From the NCBI GenBank assembly GCA_023398955.1, contig JAEWRL010000058.1:5707-69706 (forward strand): a DNA stretch of 64,000 nucleotides, read 5' to 3'. The position numbers and the translations under genes were made by a program. Origin of the DNA: Pseudomonadota bacterium. GTDB lineage: Bacteria; Myxococcota_A; Polyangia; Polyangiales; Polyangiaceae. Positions 45,209 through 61,210 of this stretch are shown here, one piece after another (position 1 is the first letter of the stretch; every line of letters begins with the position of its first letter). Under the pieces are notes generated by a model. That model did no database searches. It saw nothing but the letters and a program-made list of their open reading frames with translations, and was not told the DNA's origin.

Positions 45209-45736
45209 TCACTTGCCCGGCACGGAGGCGTGCTTCAGGAGGGCAAGGTGCTCCGCCTGGCGCTCCCGCTGGTAGGCCTCTCCGGCGCGCGCCGCCTCTT
45301 CCGCCGAGAAGACCTCGAGAGCATGGGGAAACAAGAGGGACTCTTCGTCCGTCAGATGGTGCTGCACGGTGTCGCGCAGCGCCACGAAGCGCTCCCGCCA
45401 CTCGTCGCTCCCCAACGCGAGCCCATCGAGCTCCTCGAATTTCGTCTTGATGGATGCATGCTCCTGCTGGTGGCCGACGACCAGGTTGGCCGTGCGCTCC
45501 CGTGTGGCAAGCAGTGGGTAGAAGGTGAGCTCTTCTCCCCGCGCGTGGGCCAGCAGCTCGATGCGAAGCCGTTTCGCGAGGACGGCGAGTTCCGCACGAT
45601 CCTCGCAGACGACTGCGCGGTCGAACAGGGAGGCGATGGCGCCGTGTTCGAGCGACAGAGTCAGAAAGATGCTGCTCTGCTCCGAGGCTTGGCCGCCCTC
45701 GACGGACAAGCCGTCCCCACGTGCTGCATTACTCAT
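45209..45736 (-). CDS. Second hemerythrin-like HHE-domain protein
   Basis: 175 residues from the ATG at 45736 (GGAG seven bases before); the in-frame ATG at 45742 is an alternative. Ligand positions follow the hemerythrin pattern: LSLEHGAIASLFDR, LLAHARGEELTFYPLL, VGHQQEHASI and VQHHLTDEESLLFPHA. It is only distantly like the first hemerythrin, so it is not a recent duplicate. It is presumed cytoplasmic. A near-perfect sigma-54 element lies 73 bases upstream. The longer upstream reading crosses that promoter and is rejected. Confidence 0.88.
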   Translation of the reverse strand: MSNAARGDGLSVEGGQASEQSSIFLTLSLEHGAIASLFDRAVVCEDRAELAVLAKRLRIELLAHARGEELTFYPLLATRERTANLVVGHQQEHASIKTKFEELDGLALGSDEWRERFVALRDTVQHHLTDEESLLFPHALEVFSAEEAARAGEAYQRERQAEHLALLKHASVPGK

Positions 45737-45808
45737 TGCCATGCTCCGGGTCTTTCCTTGCATTCGTTGCCACTTGCGCCCCGCTGCGAGCGCCTCGTCC
45801 GTCTTATG

Positions 45809-45824
45809 AGCAATCCCCATGCCA
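45809..45824 (-). promoter_or_regulatory. Candidate sigma-54 promoter, second hemerythrin
   Basis: Minus strand TGGCAT-GGGGA-TTGCT: a single mismatch, 73 bases before the ATG at 45736. Confidence 0.6.
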
Positions 45825-46033
45825 GCCGACGGCGACGCCCAATCATCGGTCGCGCTATAGCGGTGAGGCCGATTGGCGTGGCGCGTGAACGCAAGCAACG
45901 AGGAGAACGTCTCCACTCGGAGCGCCAGACCGCCACGTTCCGTCACCTTGCCCCGTGCCCTGCGACCGGCACGACGCCCCTAGAGACCGCTCGCGCATGT
46001 GCGCCGCGCTCCGTCGTCATGCTCGGCGCTCCC

Positions 46034-46273
46034 TCAGTATCGCTTCTTCAGTGCCAGCACTTCGTCGCGGAAGCGGCGCGCGCGCGCCTCTCCCATGTAG
46101 ACCTTGGCGGTCATGTCGATGCCAGCTGCTAGCCTTTCCAGCCGCTCGACGCCGATCGTCTCGGGACTGCGGCCGTGCTGTACGATTCGAATGCGGCGGC
46201 GCACGTAATCCTCGGCAGCCGGGCCCATGTAGTCTTTGGCGATCGCCAGAATCTCCTCGTAGAGAGTCTTCAT
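46034..46273 (-). CDS. Small helical protein of unknown function, last gene of the signalling operon
   Basis: 79 residues from the ATG at 46273, only 5 bases after the stop of the sensor gene. Predicted helical and basic (LYEEILAIAKDYMGPAAEDYVRRRIRI; DMTAKVYMGEARARRFRDEVLALKKRY). The two halves each carry a Y-M-G motif in a similar setting (KDYMGPAA; KVYMGEAR), which hints at an internal duplication. No family is recognised. Its position suggests a small accessory of the two-component/chemotaxis-like operon. Confidence 0.65.
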   Translation of the reverse strand: MKTLYEEILAIAKDYMGPAAEDYVRRRIRIVQHGRSPETIGVERLERLAAGIDMTAKVYMGEARARRFRDEVLALKKRY

Positions 46274-46278
46274 GCGCG

Positions 46279-47751
46279 CTAGTCCGCCGGGTCTTCGTCC
46301 TTGCGCCGCTTCGCGCGCGCCCCATCCGCCACGGGAAGCTTGCTTTCGCTGACGGCCCCCATCCGTCCTGATGACGGTGCCTGGGTCTGCTGCAGTTCCA
46401 TCTCGTCTTCCTCATCGCGGCGCGAATGCTCGCGAAAGAACTTGATGGCCGCCACCATGCGCTCGAAGCTGCTGGCAAGCTGACCAATCTCGTCGCTGGA
46501 GTTGATGTTCAGGCGAACGTCCAAATCGCCCCGGCTGATGTCATCGGCGGCGCGCTTCAGAGCATTCAGCGGTCGGACGAGGGCGCGTGCCACGAGGAAG
46601 GCGGCCAGCAATGCGAGAGCGAGGATGCCAAGCGCCAGAGGTATCATGCGATTCCGCACCTCGACGAGGGGCGTCGTCGCTTCAGCACACCCAACCTTGA
46701 CGGCAAGAGCCCACTCCAACGAGGGCACGTGCTCCCAGGCTGCGTAGACGCAGGCGCCGCGGTAGTCGAGGACGCGCCCGCTCCCTTGCTCGCCGCGGGT
46801 CGCCTGCTGGAGAGGATGCCCAAACGGAGAGCCGCGGGCGACCCGCGCTTTCAGCGCGGCGTCGGGGTCGTGCCTGGTCGGAGCCATCAGCACGACCGAG
46901 TCCCCGATGAGCTTACCGACCACCGTCTCCCCCGTGCGCCCGAGACCGACAGCGTCGTTCACCAGGCGGAAGAAGCCGCGCAGGTTCAGCCGCGCCGCGA
47001 GAACTCCCACGACAGCTGCACTCTCGTCACGCATGGGAGTAGCAATGACCATGGTGAGACGGCCGGTGATGGGAGACAGGAACACGGGCTGGACGTAGGT
47101 GGCGCCCAGCCCGTTCTGGAAGTAGGCGAGCTCCGCAGCCGTCTTGTCTTCGTGATCGTTGAACGTTGAGACTAGCACGGTCCCATCCGCATCGATCACC
47201 AGGAGCTCCTCGAACTTCTCCTGATCCCACAGCATCAGCCCGAGCTGCTGACGCACAAGGGCGATGGCCTCTTCGACGGCGCGCTCGCGAGCTGCATGTC
47301 GTGCGGGCGCTTCGTGCTCCCGATCGCCAGTGGAGACGTTCGAGGGTGCGTCCGCCTTGCCGTCATCCTCGCTGGGCGTCGACGGTTCGGCTTGGGCGTC
47401 CTCCCCCTCGGGCAGCGGCAGTGCCTCGGCGTCCTGCAACTCGGGCAGGGGTCCGTCCTCTTCGGCAAGGCCCGCGCGAGCACGCAGACGCTCCGCCTCC
47501 TGGATCCGAGCTACCTGCGGGACGAGCAGCTGCGCAATGCGTTCCACCTCGGTCTTGCGGTCGTCCGTGAATTGCTCGAGCGCCTCCGCTTTCGCGCGAG
47601 CGAGCGCTTCGAGACCCTCGAAGGTGGCGGTCTCGTAGCTGCGCTCGAGCAGGTCCAAGGTCCACCATGCCAGAAGCACCAAGGGTGCAACGGCAAAGAA
47701 CCCGAGCAGGGCGGGTAGCTTGACGTGCCAGCTGATTGTCGGTGTGGTCAT
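46279..47751 (-). CDS. dCache-HAMP membrane sensor without output domain
   Basis: 490 residues. Membrane span 1 at about 11-33, a large extracytoplasmic Cache-type domain (LLVIDADGTVLVSTFNDHEDKTA; TYVQPVFLSPITGRLTMVIATPM; GETVVGKLIGDSVVLMAPT), span 2 at about 372-395, and a HAMP domain (ARALVRPLNALKRAADDISRGDLDVRL...DEIGQLASSFERM). The cytoplasmic part then ends in about 50 polar residues. No kinase, methyl-accepting or cyclase domain follows. An acidic Pro/Glu-rich insert lies at about 95-150. Its start overlaps the cheB stop (ATGA). It probably senses a ligand and signals to the operon kinases through HAMP contacts. Confidence 0.85.
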   Translation of the reverse strand: MTTPTISWHVKLPALLGFFAVAPLVLLAWWTLDLLERSYETATFEGLEALARAKAEALEQFTDDRKTEVERIAQLLVPQVARIQEAERLRARAGLAEEDGPLPELQDAEALPLPEGEDAQAEPSTPSEDDGKADAPSNVSTGDREHEAPARHAARERAVEEAIALVRQQLGLMLWDQEKFEELLVIDADGTVLVSTFNDHEDKTAAELAYFQNGLGATYVQPVFLSPITGRLTMVIATPMRDESAAVVGVLAARLNLRGFFRLVNDAVGLGRTGETVVGKLIGDSVVLMAPTRHDPDAALKARVARGSPFGHPLQQATRGEQGSGRVLDYRGACVYAAWEHVPSLEWALAVKVGCAEATTPLVEVRNRMIPLALGILALALLAAFLVARALVRPLNALKRAADDISRGDLDVRLNINSSDEIGQLASSFERMVAAIKFFREHSRRDEEDEMELQQTQAPSSGRMGAVSESKLPVADGARAKRRKDEDPAD

Positions 47752-48350
47752 GACTGTGCCCCAGACCGCTGCGTGCCGGAGGTGCCCGTGCCGAGCAAGA
47801 GTGACACCAGCCTGTGCGCTATCTCGTCCAGAGGCAACACGTGGTCGACCCGGGTACGCGCCAACGCGGCGCGCAGAGCCACTGCGCTCCTCGCAGACGC
47901 CGGATCCTGAACGATGGTCACACCGCCAGCGGTCGCCACAGCTTCAATACCCGCAGCACCATCCTCGCTCGCAGCCGTTAGCAACACGGCGATGACGTGC
48001 CACTCGTCCGACTCGGCAGCGGACTCGAACAAGACGTCGATCGACGGCCTGGCCCAGCTCACGGGTTCGTCGACGTTGAGGTGGAAAACTTCACCGTCGA
48101 CGAGCAGGTGATAGTCCGCGGGGGCCACATAGACGTGGCTTCGCTCGATCGGGTCCTTGTCCTGGGCTTCCTGAACGGGGAGCACGCAGCGACGGCTCAG
48201 CAGGTCCGCCAGCCTGGAATCGCCGTCGGGACGACGGTGTTGGACGACCGCGATGGGCGCGGGCGTCTCGCCGGGGAGACTTCCGAGTACTTCCGTGAGA
48301 GCATCGAGACCACCCAGCGATGTTCCGATAACGACAAGTGGACGCTTCAC
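47748..48350 (-). CDS. cheB: CheB methylesterase domain protein, no receiver
   Basis: 200 residues starting at GTG 48350, behind GAGGA. It contains only the methylesterase domain: VVIGTSLGG with Ser11, VVQHRRPDG with His38 and AASEDGAAG with Asp130 complete the catalytic triad. It lacks the N-terminal receiver of chemotaxis CheB, so control must come from elsewhere. CheB removes methyl groups from glutamate esters of receptors or deamidates glutamine. It follows cheR by 49 bases and overlaps the sensor gene. The longer reading runs into cheR and is rejected. Confidence 0.87.
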   Translation of the reverse strand: MKRPLVVIGTSLGGLDALTEVLGSLPGETPAPIAVVQHRRPDGDSRLADLLSRRCVLPVQEAQDKDPIERSHVYVAPADYHLLVDGEVFHLNVDEPVSWARPSIDVLFESAAESDEWHVIAVLLTAASEDGAAGIEAVATAGGVTIVQDPASARSAVALRAALARTRVDHVLPLDEIAHRLVSLLLGTGTSGTQRSGAQS

Positions 48351-48399
48351 CACGGTCCTCACAGCTACTGATATCCCGCGCAGAGCTTCTCCGCAACCA

Positions 48400-49241
48400 T
48401 CATCGCACGCGCCGATAGAGCCGCAGCTCCGCATCCAAGGCGTCGAAACACTCGGCAGTCGAGGTGAAACGGATACTCTCGCGCAGCCCAAGGCCAAGGA
48501 CACCAAAGGTGCGAAGGCTGTGACACAAGAGCTCGTGCACACGAGAACGCAGGACCTGATCGAAGTAGATCATGACATTGCGGCAAAGCACCAGCTGGAA
48601 TTCGTTGAACACCGAATCGGCTGCCAGGTTGTGCTGAGAGAAGACCACGTTCGTGCGTAGCTGCGGATCGAAGACAGCGTACCCATCCTCGACACGGTAG
48701 TAGGATGAAAAATCGCGTGTGCCACCAGCGCGCTGGTAGTTGTGAGTATACGCCTTCATGCGATCGAGTGAGAACCGGCCTTGCGCCGCACGCTCGAGCA
48801 GGTCGTCACTTATATCTGTCGCATAGATGCGAATCCGATCGTAGAGTCCTTCCTCTACCAGCAGCATTGCCAGGGAGTAGACCTCTTCACCCGTCGAACA
48901 GCCGGCCACCCACGCTCTCACAAAGGGATACGTCCGAAGCAGTGGGACGACCTCGCGCCGCAGCGCCCTGTAGAACGCCGGGTCGCGAAACATGGCCGTC
49001 ACGTGGACCGAGACGACCGACACGAAGTGACGGAGCGCGCCGCTGTCGTGAAGCAGATGCTCCTGCAGGCCGCTAATGCTGTCGACCCGATACTCCTCCA
49101 CTGCCCGACGGATGCGGCGCTTGAGTGAAGGTCTCGCATAGTTCCGGAAATCATAACCATATCGCTTGACGAGGGCGGTAAGCAGCAGCTCGATCTCGAG
49201 ATCTTCGAGGGCGGTATCACGAGAGCGAGACGCCTGGGGGC

Positions 49242-49245
<4 letters not shown>
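48400..49245 (-). CDS. cheR: CheR-type protein-glutamate methyltransferase
   Basis: 281 residues from the ATG at 49245, which overlaps the stop of the giant kinase (ATGA). N-terminal helical domain (LVKRYGYDFRNYARPSLKRRI). The SAM-binding domain follows: SVHVTAMFRDPAFYRAL, WVAGCSTGEEVYSLAMLL, ATDISDDLLERAAQGRF and LVLCRNVMIYFD. All are standard for CheR, which methylates receptor glutamates with S-adenosylmethionine. There is no TPR tail. The substrate in this operon is unclear because no MCP signalling domain is encoded next to it. Confidence 0.93.
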
Positions 49246-55612
<6,367 letters not shown>

Positions 55613-55616
<4 letters not shown>

Positions 55617-57277
55617 CCGAAATCGGCCAGTACGCGCTGCAGCTCCCGAGGTTCTGCGGGTTTCACGAGGTGGGCGTCGAACCCTGCTGCCTTCGAACGC
55701 TCACGATCCGCGGCTTGTCCGTAGCCGCTCATCGCTACCAGACGCGGAGCACCTTCACCGAGTTGGCTCCTCACCGCTCGCGCTACCCCATAGCCATCGA
55801 GCCCCGGAAGGCCGATGTCCAGGAGAGCAATGTCCGGGCGGGTATCCACGACCAACCCCACACCGTCCGGTCCCGTCGCGGCGACGGTGACGGCATGCCC
55901 CCATTGTTCCAGGAGCCACAGCAGCGTCTCGCGCACGTCCTGATCGTCCTCCACGACGACGATACGCAGCGACCGCGCCTTCACGGTGCTCACGGGACCT
56001 TCGGCTCCCTCGTGGTGGGTAGCTCCTTCAGCCGCGACGCTCCCCAGCGGAAGCGTCACGATGAACTCCGCACCCGCGCCCCGCCCAGCGCTATGCACCG
56101 CCACCTTGCCTCCGTGCATCTCCACCAACTGGCGGACGAGTGTGAGCCCGAGGCCTAGCCCCCTGCCGACGTCTCGCTCCTGGACGAACATGTCGAAGAT
56201 GCGCTCTTGAAGCTCGGGCGCGATGCCGCGACCCGTGTCGCGAACTCGGATCGTGGCCTTCTGGCCGTTGCTCCCCCACTGGACGACGATCTTACCGCCT
56301 GGATCCGTGTAACGGGAGGCATTGTGGAGGAGATTCGAGACGACTTGAGTGAGGCGCACCGGGTCCCCCTCCAGGAGCACCGGTGCGTCCGCCTCGATGA
56401 GCTCGAGGAGCAGCTCGCCCTTTTCTATCTTCTCCTTGCAGGCCTCGAGCGCTTGTCCCAGGACAGCCCCGAGGTCCACCACCTCTCGGTGAAGCTCCAT
56501 CTTTCCCTGTGAGATCCGCGAGACGTCGAGCAAGTCGTCGACGAGCCGGGTCAGATGCGAGAGCTGCCGGCTCATCACCTCGCGGGCCTTGATTGGCAAT
56601 GGATCGGTCAGGGTGGCGAGCTTCATCAGCTCCAGTCCGTTGACGAGCGGGGCCAACGGGTTCCTGAGCTCATGGGCCAGGATCGCGATGAACTCATCCT
56701 TGCGACGATCCAGCTCTTCCAGGTGCTGGTTCTGCTTACGGAGGGTCTCTGCCTCCCACTTCTGCCGTTCCTCTTCGAGGCGCCGCTCACTCTCGGCGCG
56801 CTCCATGGCGCGTAGCTGCTCGGCTTGCATGGCGACCTCGGCGGTCCGGGCGCCTAGCTCGATGAAGACTTGCACCTTGGCGCGGAGTACCTCGGGGACT
56901 ATCGGCTTGAAGAGGTAGTCGACGGCACCAAGCTCGTAGCCCCGCCGCATGTCGGCATCGTTCTGGCTGTAAGCGGTGACGAAGATGATGGGCACGTGCC
57001 GGCTCCGCTCGCGAGAGCGAATCAGACGCGCGGTCTCAAAGCCGTCCATCGTGGGCATCTGAACATCGAGGAGAATCGCCGCGTAGTCGCGCTCGAGGAG
57101 GGCCTTGAGCGCGTCCCTCCCCGATCGCACCTTGACGAGGTGGCAGGCCAGCCCCCCAAGAGCTGCCTCCATAGCCATGAGGTTATTGGGGTCATCGTCG
57201 ACGACCAAGATATCGCTCACGTACCTCCGAGGCTCCTCGCGGTCCGAAGGCTCGAGCCTCTCAACGAGCGAGGTCAT
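55613..57277 (-). CDS. REC-HK-REC hybrid histidine kinase
   Basis: 554 residues. Receiver 1 has DILVVDDDPNN, Asp71 in ILLDVQMPTMDG and Lys in FKPI. A coiled coil (about 145-190) leads to HisKA with FIAILAHELRNPLAPL (His202). The ATPase has NLLHNASRYTDPGG, DTGRGIAP and GLGLGLTLVRQLVEMHGG. Receiver 2 has VVEDDQD, Asp487 in ALLDIGLPGLDG and Lys in VKPA. No membrane span or effector domain. It is the first gene of the operon; its stop overlaps the giant kinase start as ATGA. The ATG at 57277 is chosen over an upstream TTG. Confidence 0.92.
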
Positions 57278-57398
57278 TTGTTGCCGTGCCAAAACACCGC
57301 CAAGGGGCGGGAATCATGCAACCGCGGAGTGCCTTCAGCAAGCGATTAGCTGCCTTTTGCCCCAATTGCCGCCGGCCACACCGCCACAGCGTGGCAGA

Positions 57399-58604
57399 AT
57401 GACACAATATCGAGCTACATTCTTCTTGCTTGAGTGGGTCCTGCTGGGTGGGTCCTGCCTGGGGGGCATCCCACTCTCTGCTTCGTTGCGACGGCCCCGT
57501 GCACCAACGCCACAGTGGACGCCCGGCAGAGGAGACCCTACGTACCGCCGACCTTGGGCAATGCTGGATGAAATCAGCGGGCCGTCGCCGCCCTCTCACG
57601 CGAGAGTGGCACAAGCTCACGCCGGAGCCGCTGGCGTGGAGGGTTCAGCGTCGCCGGCGATACCCGATCTGCAACTGATCTCCCAATCGGCTCTGGAGCC
57701 AGCCGGGCGCGATGCCGAACGAATCGCCACGATGTTCTGGTGGATGGTGGGAGGAGGGGCGCTCGTCTGGCTCGCTGTCATGGGGATCACCTTCTATGCC
57801 GTCCGGGCTCGGGGTGAACGCCACAATCCCCGGCGGGCTCGTGCGTTCATCATCGGCGGCGGGGCGCTGGTGCCCACGCTGGTCCTCGCAGTCTTGTTGA
57901 CCTGGGGTCTAGGACAGATGCCGGCGCTCCTGGACAAGGGCCCCGACGACGGCCTGCGCATCCATGTCTCGGCAGAGCAGTGGTGGTGGAGGGTGCGGTA
58001 TGAGCTCGCTGACGGCACGGAATTCGAGCTCGCCAACGAGATCCGTCTGCCTATCGAGCGTCGCACACCGGTTTGGCTCCACAGCGCAGACGTCATTCAC
58101 TCGTTCTGGGTACCCTCACTCGCTGGGAAGCTCGACATGATCCCTGGCCGCGTGAACCGCATGGCGCTCGAGCCCACGCGGGAAGGCGTCTTCCGCGGCG
58201 TGTGCGCCGAGTACTGCGGGAGCTCACACGCCAACATGATGTTCGACGCCGTGGTACAGACGCCGAACGACTTCGAAGCGTGGGCCAGAGCGCAGGCGCT
58301 GCCCGCCAGCCCCCCCCAAAGCGACGCGGCGCGGCGCGGCGAGCGCCTCTTCGAACTGCACGGCTGTGGAGCCTGTCACACGGTCCGCGGCACACCCGCC
58401 GGGGGCGCGGTGGGCCCGGACTTGACCCACGTCGGCAGCCGCCTGAGGCTCGGAGCCGGAGTCCTGCCGAACGACATGGAAGGGTTTCAGACATGGTTAG
58501 CACGAACCCAAGAGCAGAAGCCGGACGTACACATGCCAAGCTTTCATATGCTGTCCAGCACTGATCTCAGGGCACTGGCCAGCTACCTGGAGGGCCTTCA
58601 ATGA
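57399..58604 (+). CDS. coxB: Cytochrome c oxidase subunit II with fused cytochrome c
   Basis: 401 residues from the ATG at 57399. N-terminal signal-like hydrophobic stretch, then two membrane spans (MFWWMVGGGALVWLAVMGITF; GGGALVPTLVLAVLLTW). The CuA domain contains VSAEQWWWRVRY, VIHSFWVPSLAGKLD and the binuclear copper motif CAEYCGSSHANMM. A C-terminal cytochrome c domain carries heme motif CGACH and an axial Met in VHMPSFHML. This is the caa3-type fusion. It accepts electrons from soluble cytochrome c and passes them to heme a. The following gene overlaps as ATGA. Confidence 0.94.
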   Translation: MTQYRATFFLLEWVLLGGSCLGGIPLSASLRRPRAPTPQWTPGRGDPTYRRPWAMLDEISGPSPPSHARVAQAHAGAAGVEGSASPAIPDLQLISQSALEPAGRDAERIATMFWWMVGGGALVWLAVMGITFYAVRARGERHNPRRARAFIIGGGALVPTLVLAVLLTWGLGQMPALLDKGPDDGLRIHVSAEQWWWRVRYELADGTEFELANEIRLPIERRTPVWLHSADVIHSFWVPSLAGKLDMIPGRVNRMALEPTREGVFRGVCAEYCGSSHANMMFDAVVQTPNDFEAWARAQALPASPPQSDAARRGERLFELHGCGACHTVRGTPAGGAVGPDLTHVGSRLRLGAGVLPNDMEGFQTWLARTQEQKPDVHMPSFHMLSSTDLRALASYLEGLQ

Positions 58605-61210
58605 GTCACGGCGACCGGCCGCGACCGGCCACGCGCGGCGAGCGCAGCGACTCGCTCCCTGGCGACGAACCCAAGAAGGAGGTCCAGGACCCAGAACCTC
58701 TGGAGGAAGCACCACCTCAGCACGTCCGCGAGCAGCAGGAGGCACGACTGCTCAGAGCCTGGCAGACCCCCAAAGGCTGGCGCTACTGGTCCGCCGTCAA
58801 CAACACCGAGGTGGGAGTCTGGTACACGACGGTCGCGTTCGCATTCTTCGTCTTCGGTGGCGTGCTGGCCCTGTTGATGAGACTTCAACTCGCCGTACCG
58901 GACAACGACTTCCTGTCGGCCGAGACCTACGACCAGCTCTTCACGATGCATGGCTCCATCATGATGTTCCTCTTCGCCGTACCGGTGTTCGAGGCGTTCT
59001 CCATCATGATCCTGCCCGAGCTGCTCGGCGCTCGCGACTTGCCCTTTCCGCGACTCTCGGCCTACGGGTTCTGGTGCTTCGTCATCGGGGGTGTCTTCCT
59101 CTGCGGCTCACTGTTCTTCGGCATTGCACCGAAGGGCGGCTGGTTCATGTATCCGCCTTTGACGAGCCAGTACTCGGACGGGCCCGGCGTCGATGTGTGG
59201 CTGCTCGGGCTCTCCTTTATCGAGATTGCCTCTATCGCCGCGGCTGTCGAGCTCATCGTCGGAGTCCTCAAGACGCGGCCACCGGGCATGCGCATCAATC
59301 TGATACCGCTCTACTGCTGGTATATCCTCGTGGTGGCGGTGATGATCCTGTTCGCCTTTCCTCCCCTCATCGCGGGCGACGTCCTGCTCGAGCTCGAGCG
59401 CACTCTGGACTGGCCGTTCTTCGACACGACGCGAGGCGGCGACCCGCTGCTCTGGCAGCATCTCTTCTGGCTCTTCGGGCACCCCGAGGTATACATCGTC
59501 TTCCTGCCCGCCATCGCCCTGGTGGCGATGATGGTCCCGACCTTCGCGCGGACACCCATCGTCGGCTATGGCTGGGTGGTCTTGGCAGCCGTAGGCACGG
59601 GTTTCATCAGCTTCGGCCTGTGGGTGCACCACATGTTCACCACCGGCTTGCCAGGGATCTCCCTGGGGCTCTTTAGCGCGGCTTCAGAGGCCGTTGCCAT
59701 ACCGACCGGCGTCCAGATCTTCTGCTTCATCGCGACCCTGCTCGTGGGCAAGGTGGTCTGGAAGGTCCCGGTGCTCTTCATCTTGGGTGGATTGTCCACC
59801 TTCATCATCGGTGGCCTCTCCGGCGTCATGGTGGCGCTCGTCCCCTTCGACTTCCAAGCTCACGATTCGTACTTCATCGTAGGACACCTGCACTCCGTGC
59901 TCATCGGCGGCACCATCTTTCCGGTCGTCGGAGCCTTCTACTATTTCTTTCCGCTCGTGGGGGGCAAGCAGCTCTCGGAGAAGCTGGGCAAGGTGACCTT
60001 CTGGCTGATGTTCATCGGCTTCAACGTCGCCTTCTTGCCCATGCACATCACGGGAATGCGTGGCATGCCCCGCAGGGTCTATACCTATCCCGCGGGCGCT
60101 GGCTTCGACACGCTGAATCTCGTCAGCACCATCGGCGCTTTCGTTCTGGCCGCTGGAGTCGCGGTCTTCTTGTTCGACGTGTTTCGCCCCAAAGGCAAGC
60201 AGCCATATGCGCCGCGCAACCCATGGAATGCTGGCACCATGGAGTGGCTCGCCGAGATGCCGGACAAGCCATGGGGAGTTCGTTCCATCCCGGAAATAGA
60301 CGGTCGCTATCCGCTCTGGGACCAGCCCAATTTCATACGCGACGTCGATCAAGGCCGCTTCTATCTACCCGATGCCGAGGAGCTGAAGCGAGAGACGCTC
60401 ATCACCAGCCCCGTCGACGCACAGCCCATGCAGTGCCTGCGCGTTCCCGGACCGACCTTCGTGACGCTCATCGCCGCGGTGTTCACGGGCGGCGCCTTCA
60501 TCTTCGGCACGTTCCACCAATGGTGGGTGGCTTTGGGCTGCAGCGTGCTCGCCCTATTCACCATATTGTACTGGCTCTGGACAGGCACAGCCATCATCCC
60601 AGAGAAGCCCGAGAAGGACGTGGGCTTGGGCGTCACCCTCCCCCTGTATCGCTCTGGTCCAAAGTCCGTCGGCTGGTGGGCAATGCTCATATCCATGCTG
60701 GCAGACATGACTGCCTTCGTGGCGCTCGTCTTCGGCTATTTCTTCTACTGGACGGTCCACGAGGACTTCCCACCAGCGTCCCAGCCCACCCCAGGGTTAC
60801 TGTGGCCATCTGCCGGGCTGGTTCTGCTGTTGGCGGCGTGGGCAGCCACGCTCGCCGCGCGGCATCTCAACCGACGGGACAGCAAGACTCGGTTCACGGC
60901 GGCGATAGTGATGGCGGCAATACTGGCGGCGGCTGGATGCGTCGTGTTGGTGCTGGGTCTCCAGGGGTCGGGCATGGACCCCACGTCCCACGCCTACCCG
61001 GCGATCGTCTGGACGTTGGTGCTCTGGTTGGTCTTTCACGCGGGGCTCGGAGCACTGATGCAGCTCTACTGCTTGGCGCGCCGCCTCGCGGGTCGCATGA
61101 CAAGCAAGCATGACATAGACATCTCCAACACGACGCTCTACTGGCACTTCGCGGCCGTAACGACCATCATCACCGTGGCTGTCGTCGGCGGCTTTCCCTT
61201 GGTGGCATGA
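58601..61210 (+). CDS. ctaD: Cytochrome c oxidase subunits I and III fused
   Basis: 869 residues. Residues about 60-570 are subunit I: TMHGSIMMFLFAVPVFEA, WLFGHPEVYIVFLPAI with the His-Tyr pair and the proton-channel Glu of A1-type oxidases, WVHHMFTTG for CuB, and HDSYFIVGHLHSVLIGG for hemes a and a3. Residues about 690-869 carry subunit-III-like spans (WWAMLISMLADMTAFVALVFGYFFYW...NTTLYWHFAAVTTIITVAVV). The N-terminal 50 residues are polar and Arg/Glu/Pro-rich. It forms the proton-pumping catalytic core. It is coupled at both ends (ATGA at 58601, overlap at 61207). Confidence 0.95.
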   Translation: MSHGDRPRPATRGERSDSLPGDEPKKEVQDPEPLEEAPPQHVREQQEARLLRAWQTPKGWRYWSAVNNTEVGVWYTTVAFAFFVFGGVLALLMRLQLAVPDNDFLSAETYDQLFTMHGSIMMFLFAVPVFEAFSIMILPELLGARDLPFPRLSAYGFWCFVIGGVFLCGSLFFGIAPKGGWFMYPPLTSQYSDGPGVDVWLLGLSFIEIASIAAAVELIVGVLKTRPPGMRINLIPLYCWYILVVAVMILFAFPPLIAGDVLLELERTLDWPFFDTTRGGDPLLWQHLFWLFGHPEVYIVFLPAIALVAMMVPTFARTPIVGYGWVVLAAVGTGFISFGLWVHHMFTTGLPGISLGLFSAASEAVAIPTGVQIFCFIATLLVGKVVWKVPVLFILGGLSTFIIGGLSGVMVALVPFDFQAHDSYFIVGHLHSVLIGGTIFPVVGAFYYFFPLVGGKQLSEKLGKVTFWLMFIGFNVAFLPMHITGMRGMPRRVYTYPAGAGFDTLNLVSTIGAFVLAAGVAVFLFDVFRPKGKQPYAPRNPWNAGTMEWLAEMPDKPWGVRSIPEIDGRYPLWDQPNFIRDVDQGRFYLPDAEELKRETLITSPVDAQPMQCLRVPGPTFVTLIAAVFTGGAFIFGTFHQWWVALGCSVLALFTILYWLWTGTAIIPEKPEKDVGLGVTLPLYRSGPKSVGWWAMLISMLADMTAFVALVFGYFFYWTVHEDFPPASQPTPGLLWPSAGLVLLLAAWAATLAARHLNRRDSKTRFTAAIVMAAILAAAGCVVLVLGLQGSGMDPTSHAYPAIVWTLVLWLVFHAGLGALMQLYCLARRLAGRMTSKHDIDISNTTLYWHFAAVTTIITVAVVGGFPLVA

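Noticed and set aside
44996..46132. 378-codon plus-strand frame
   Set aside because: Antisense to the second hemerythrin and its promoter; no ribosome site or family pattern.
57278..57398. Sigma-54 site for the kinase operon
   Set aside because: AGGCAC and TTGCA are present but seven bases apart, not five; spacing is critical.
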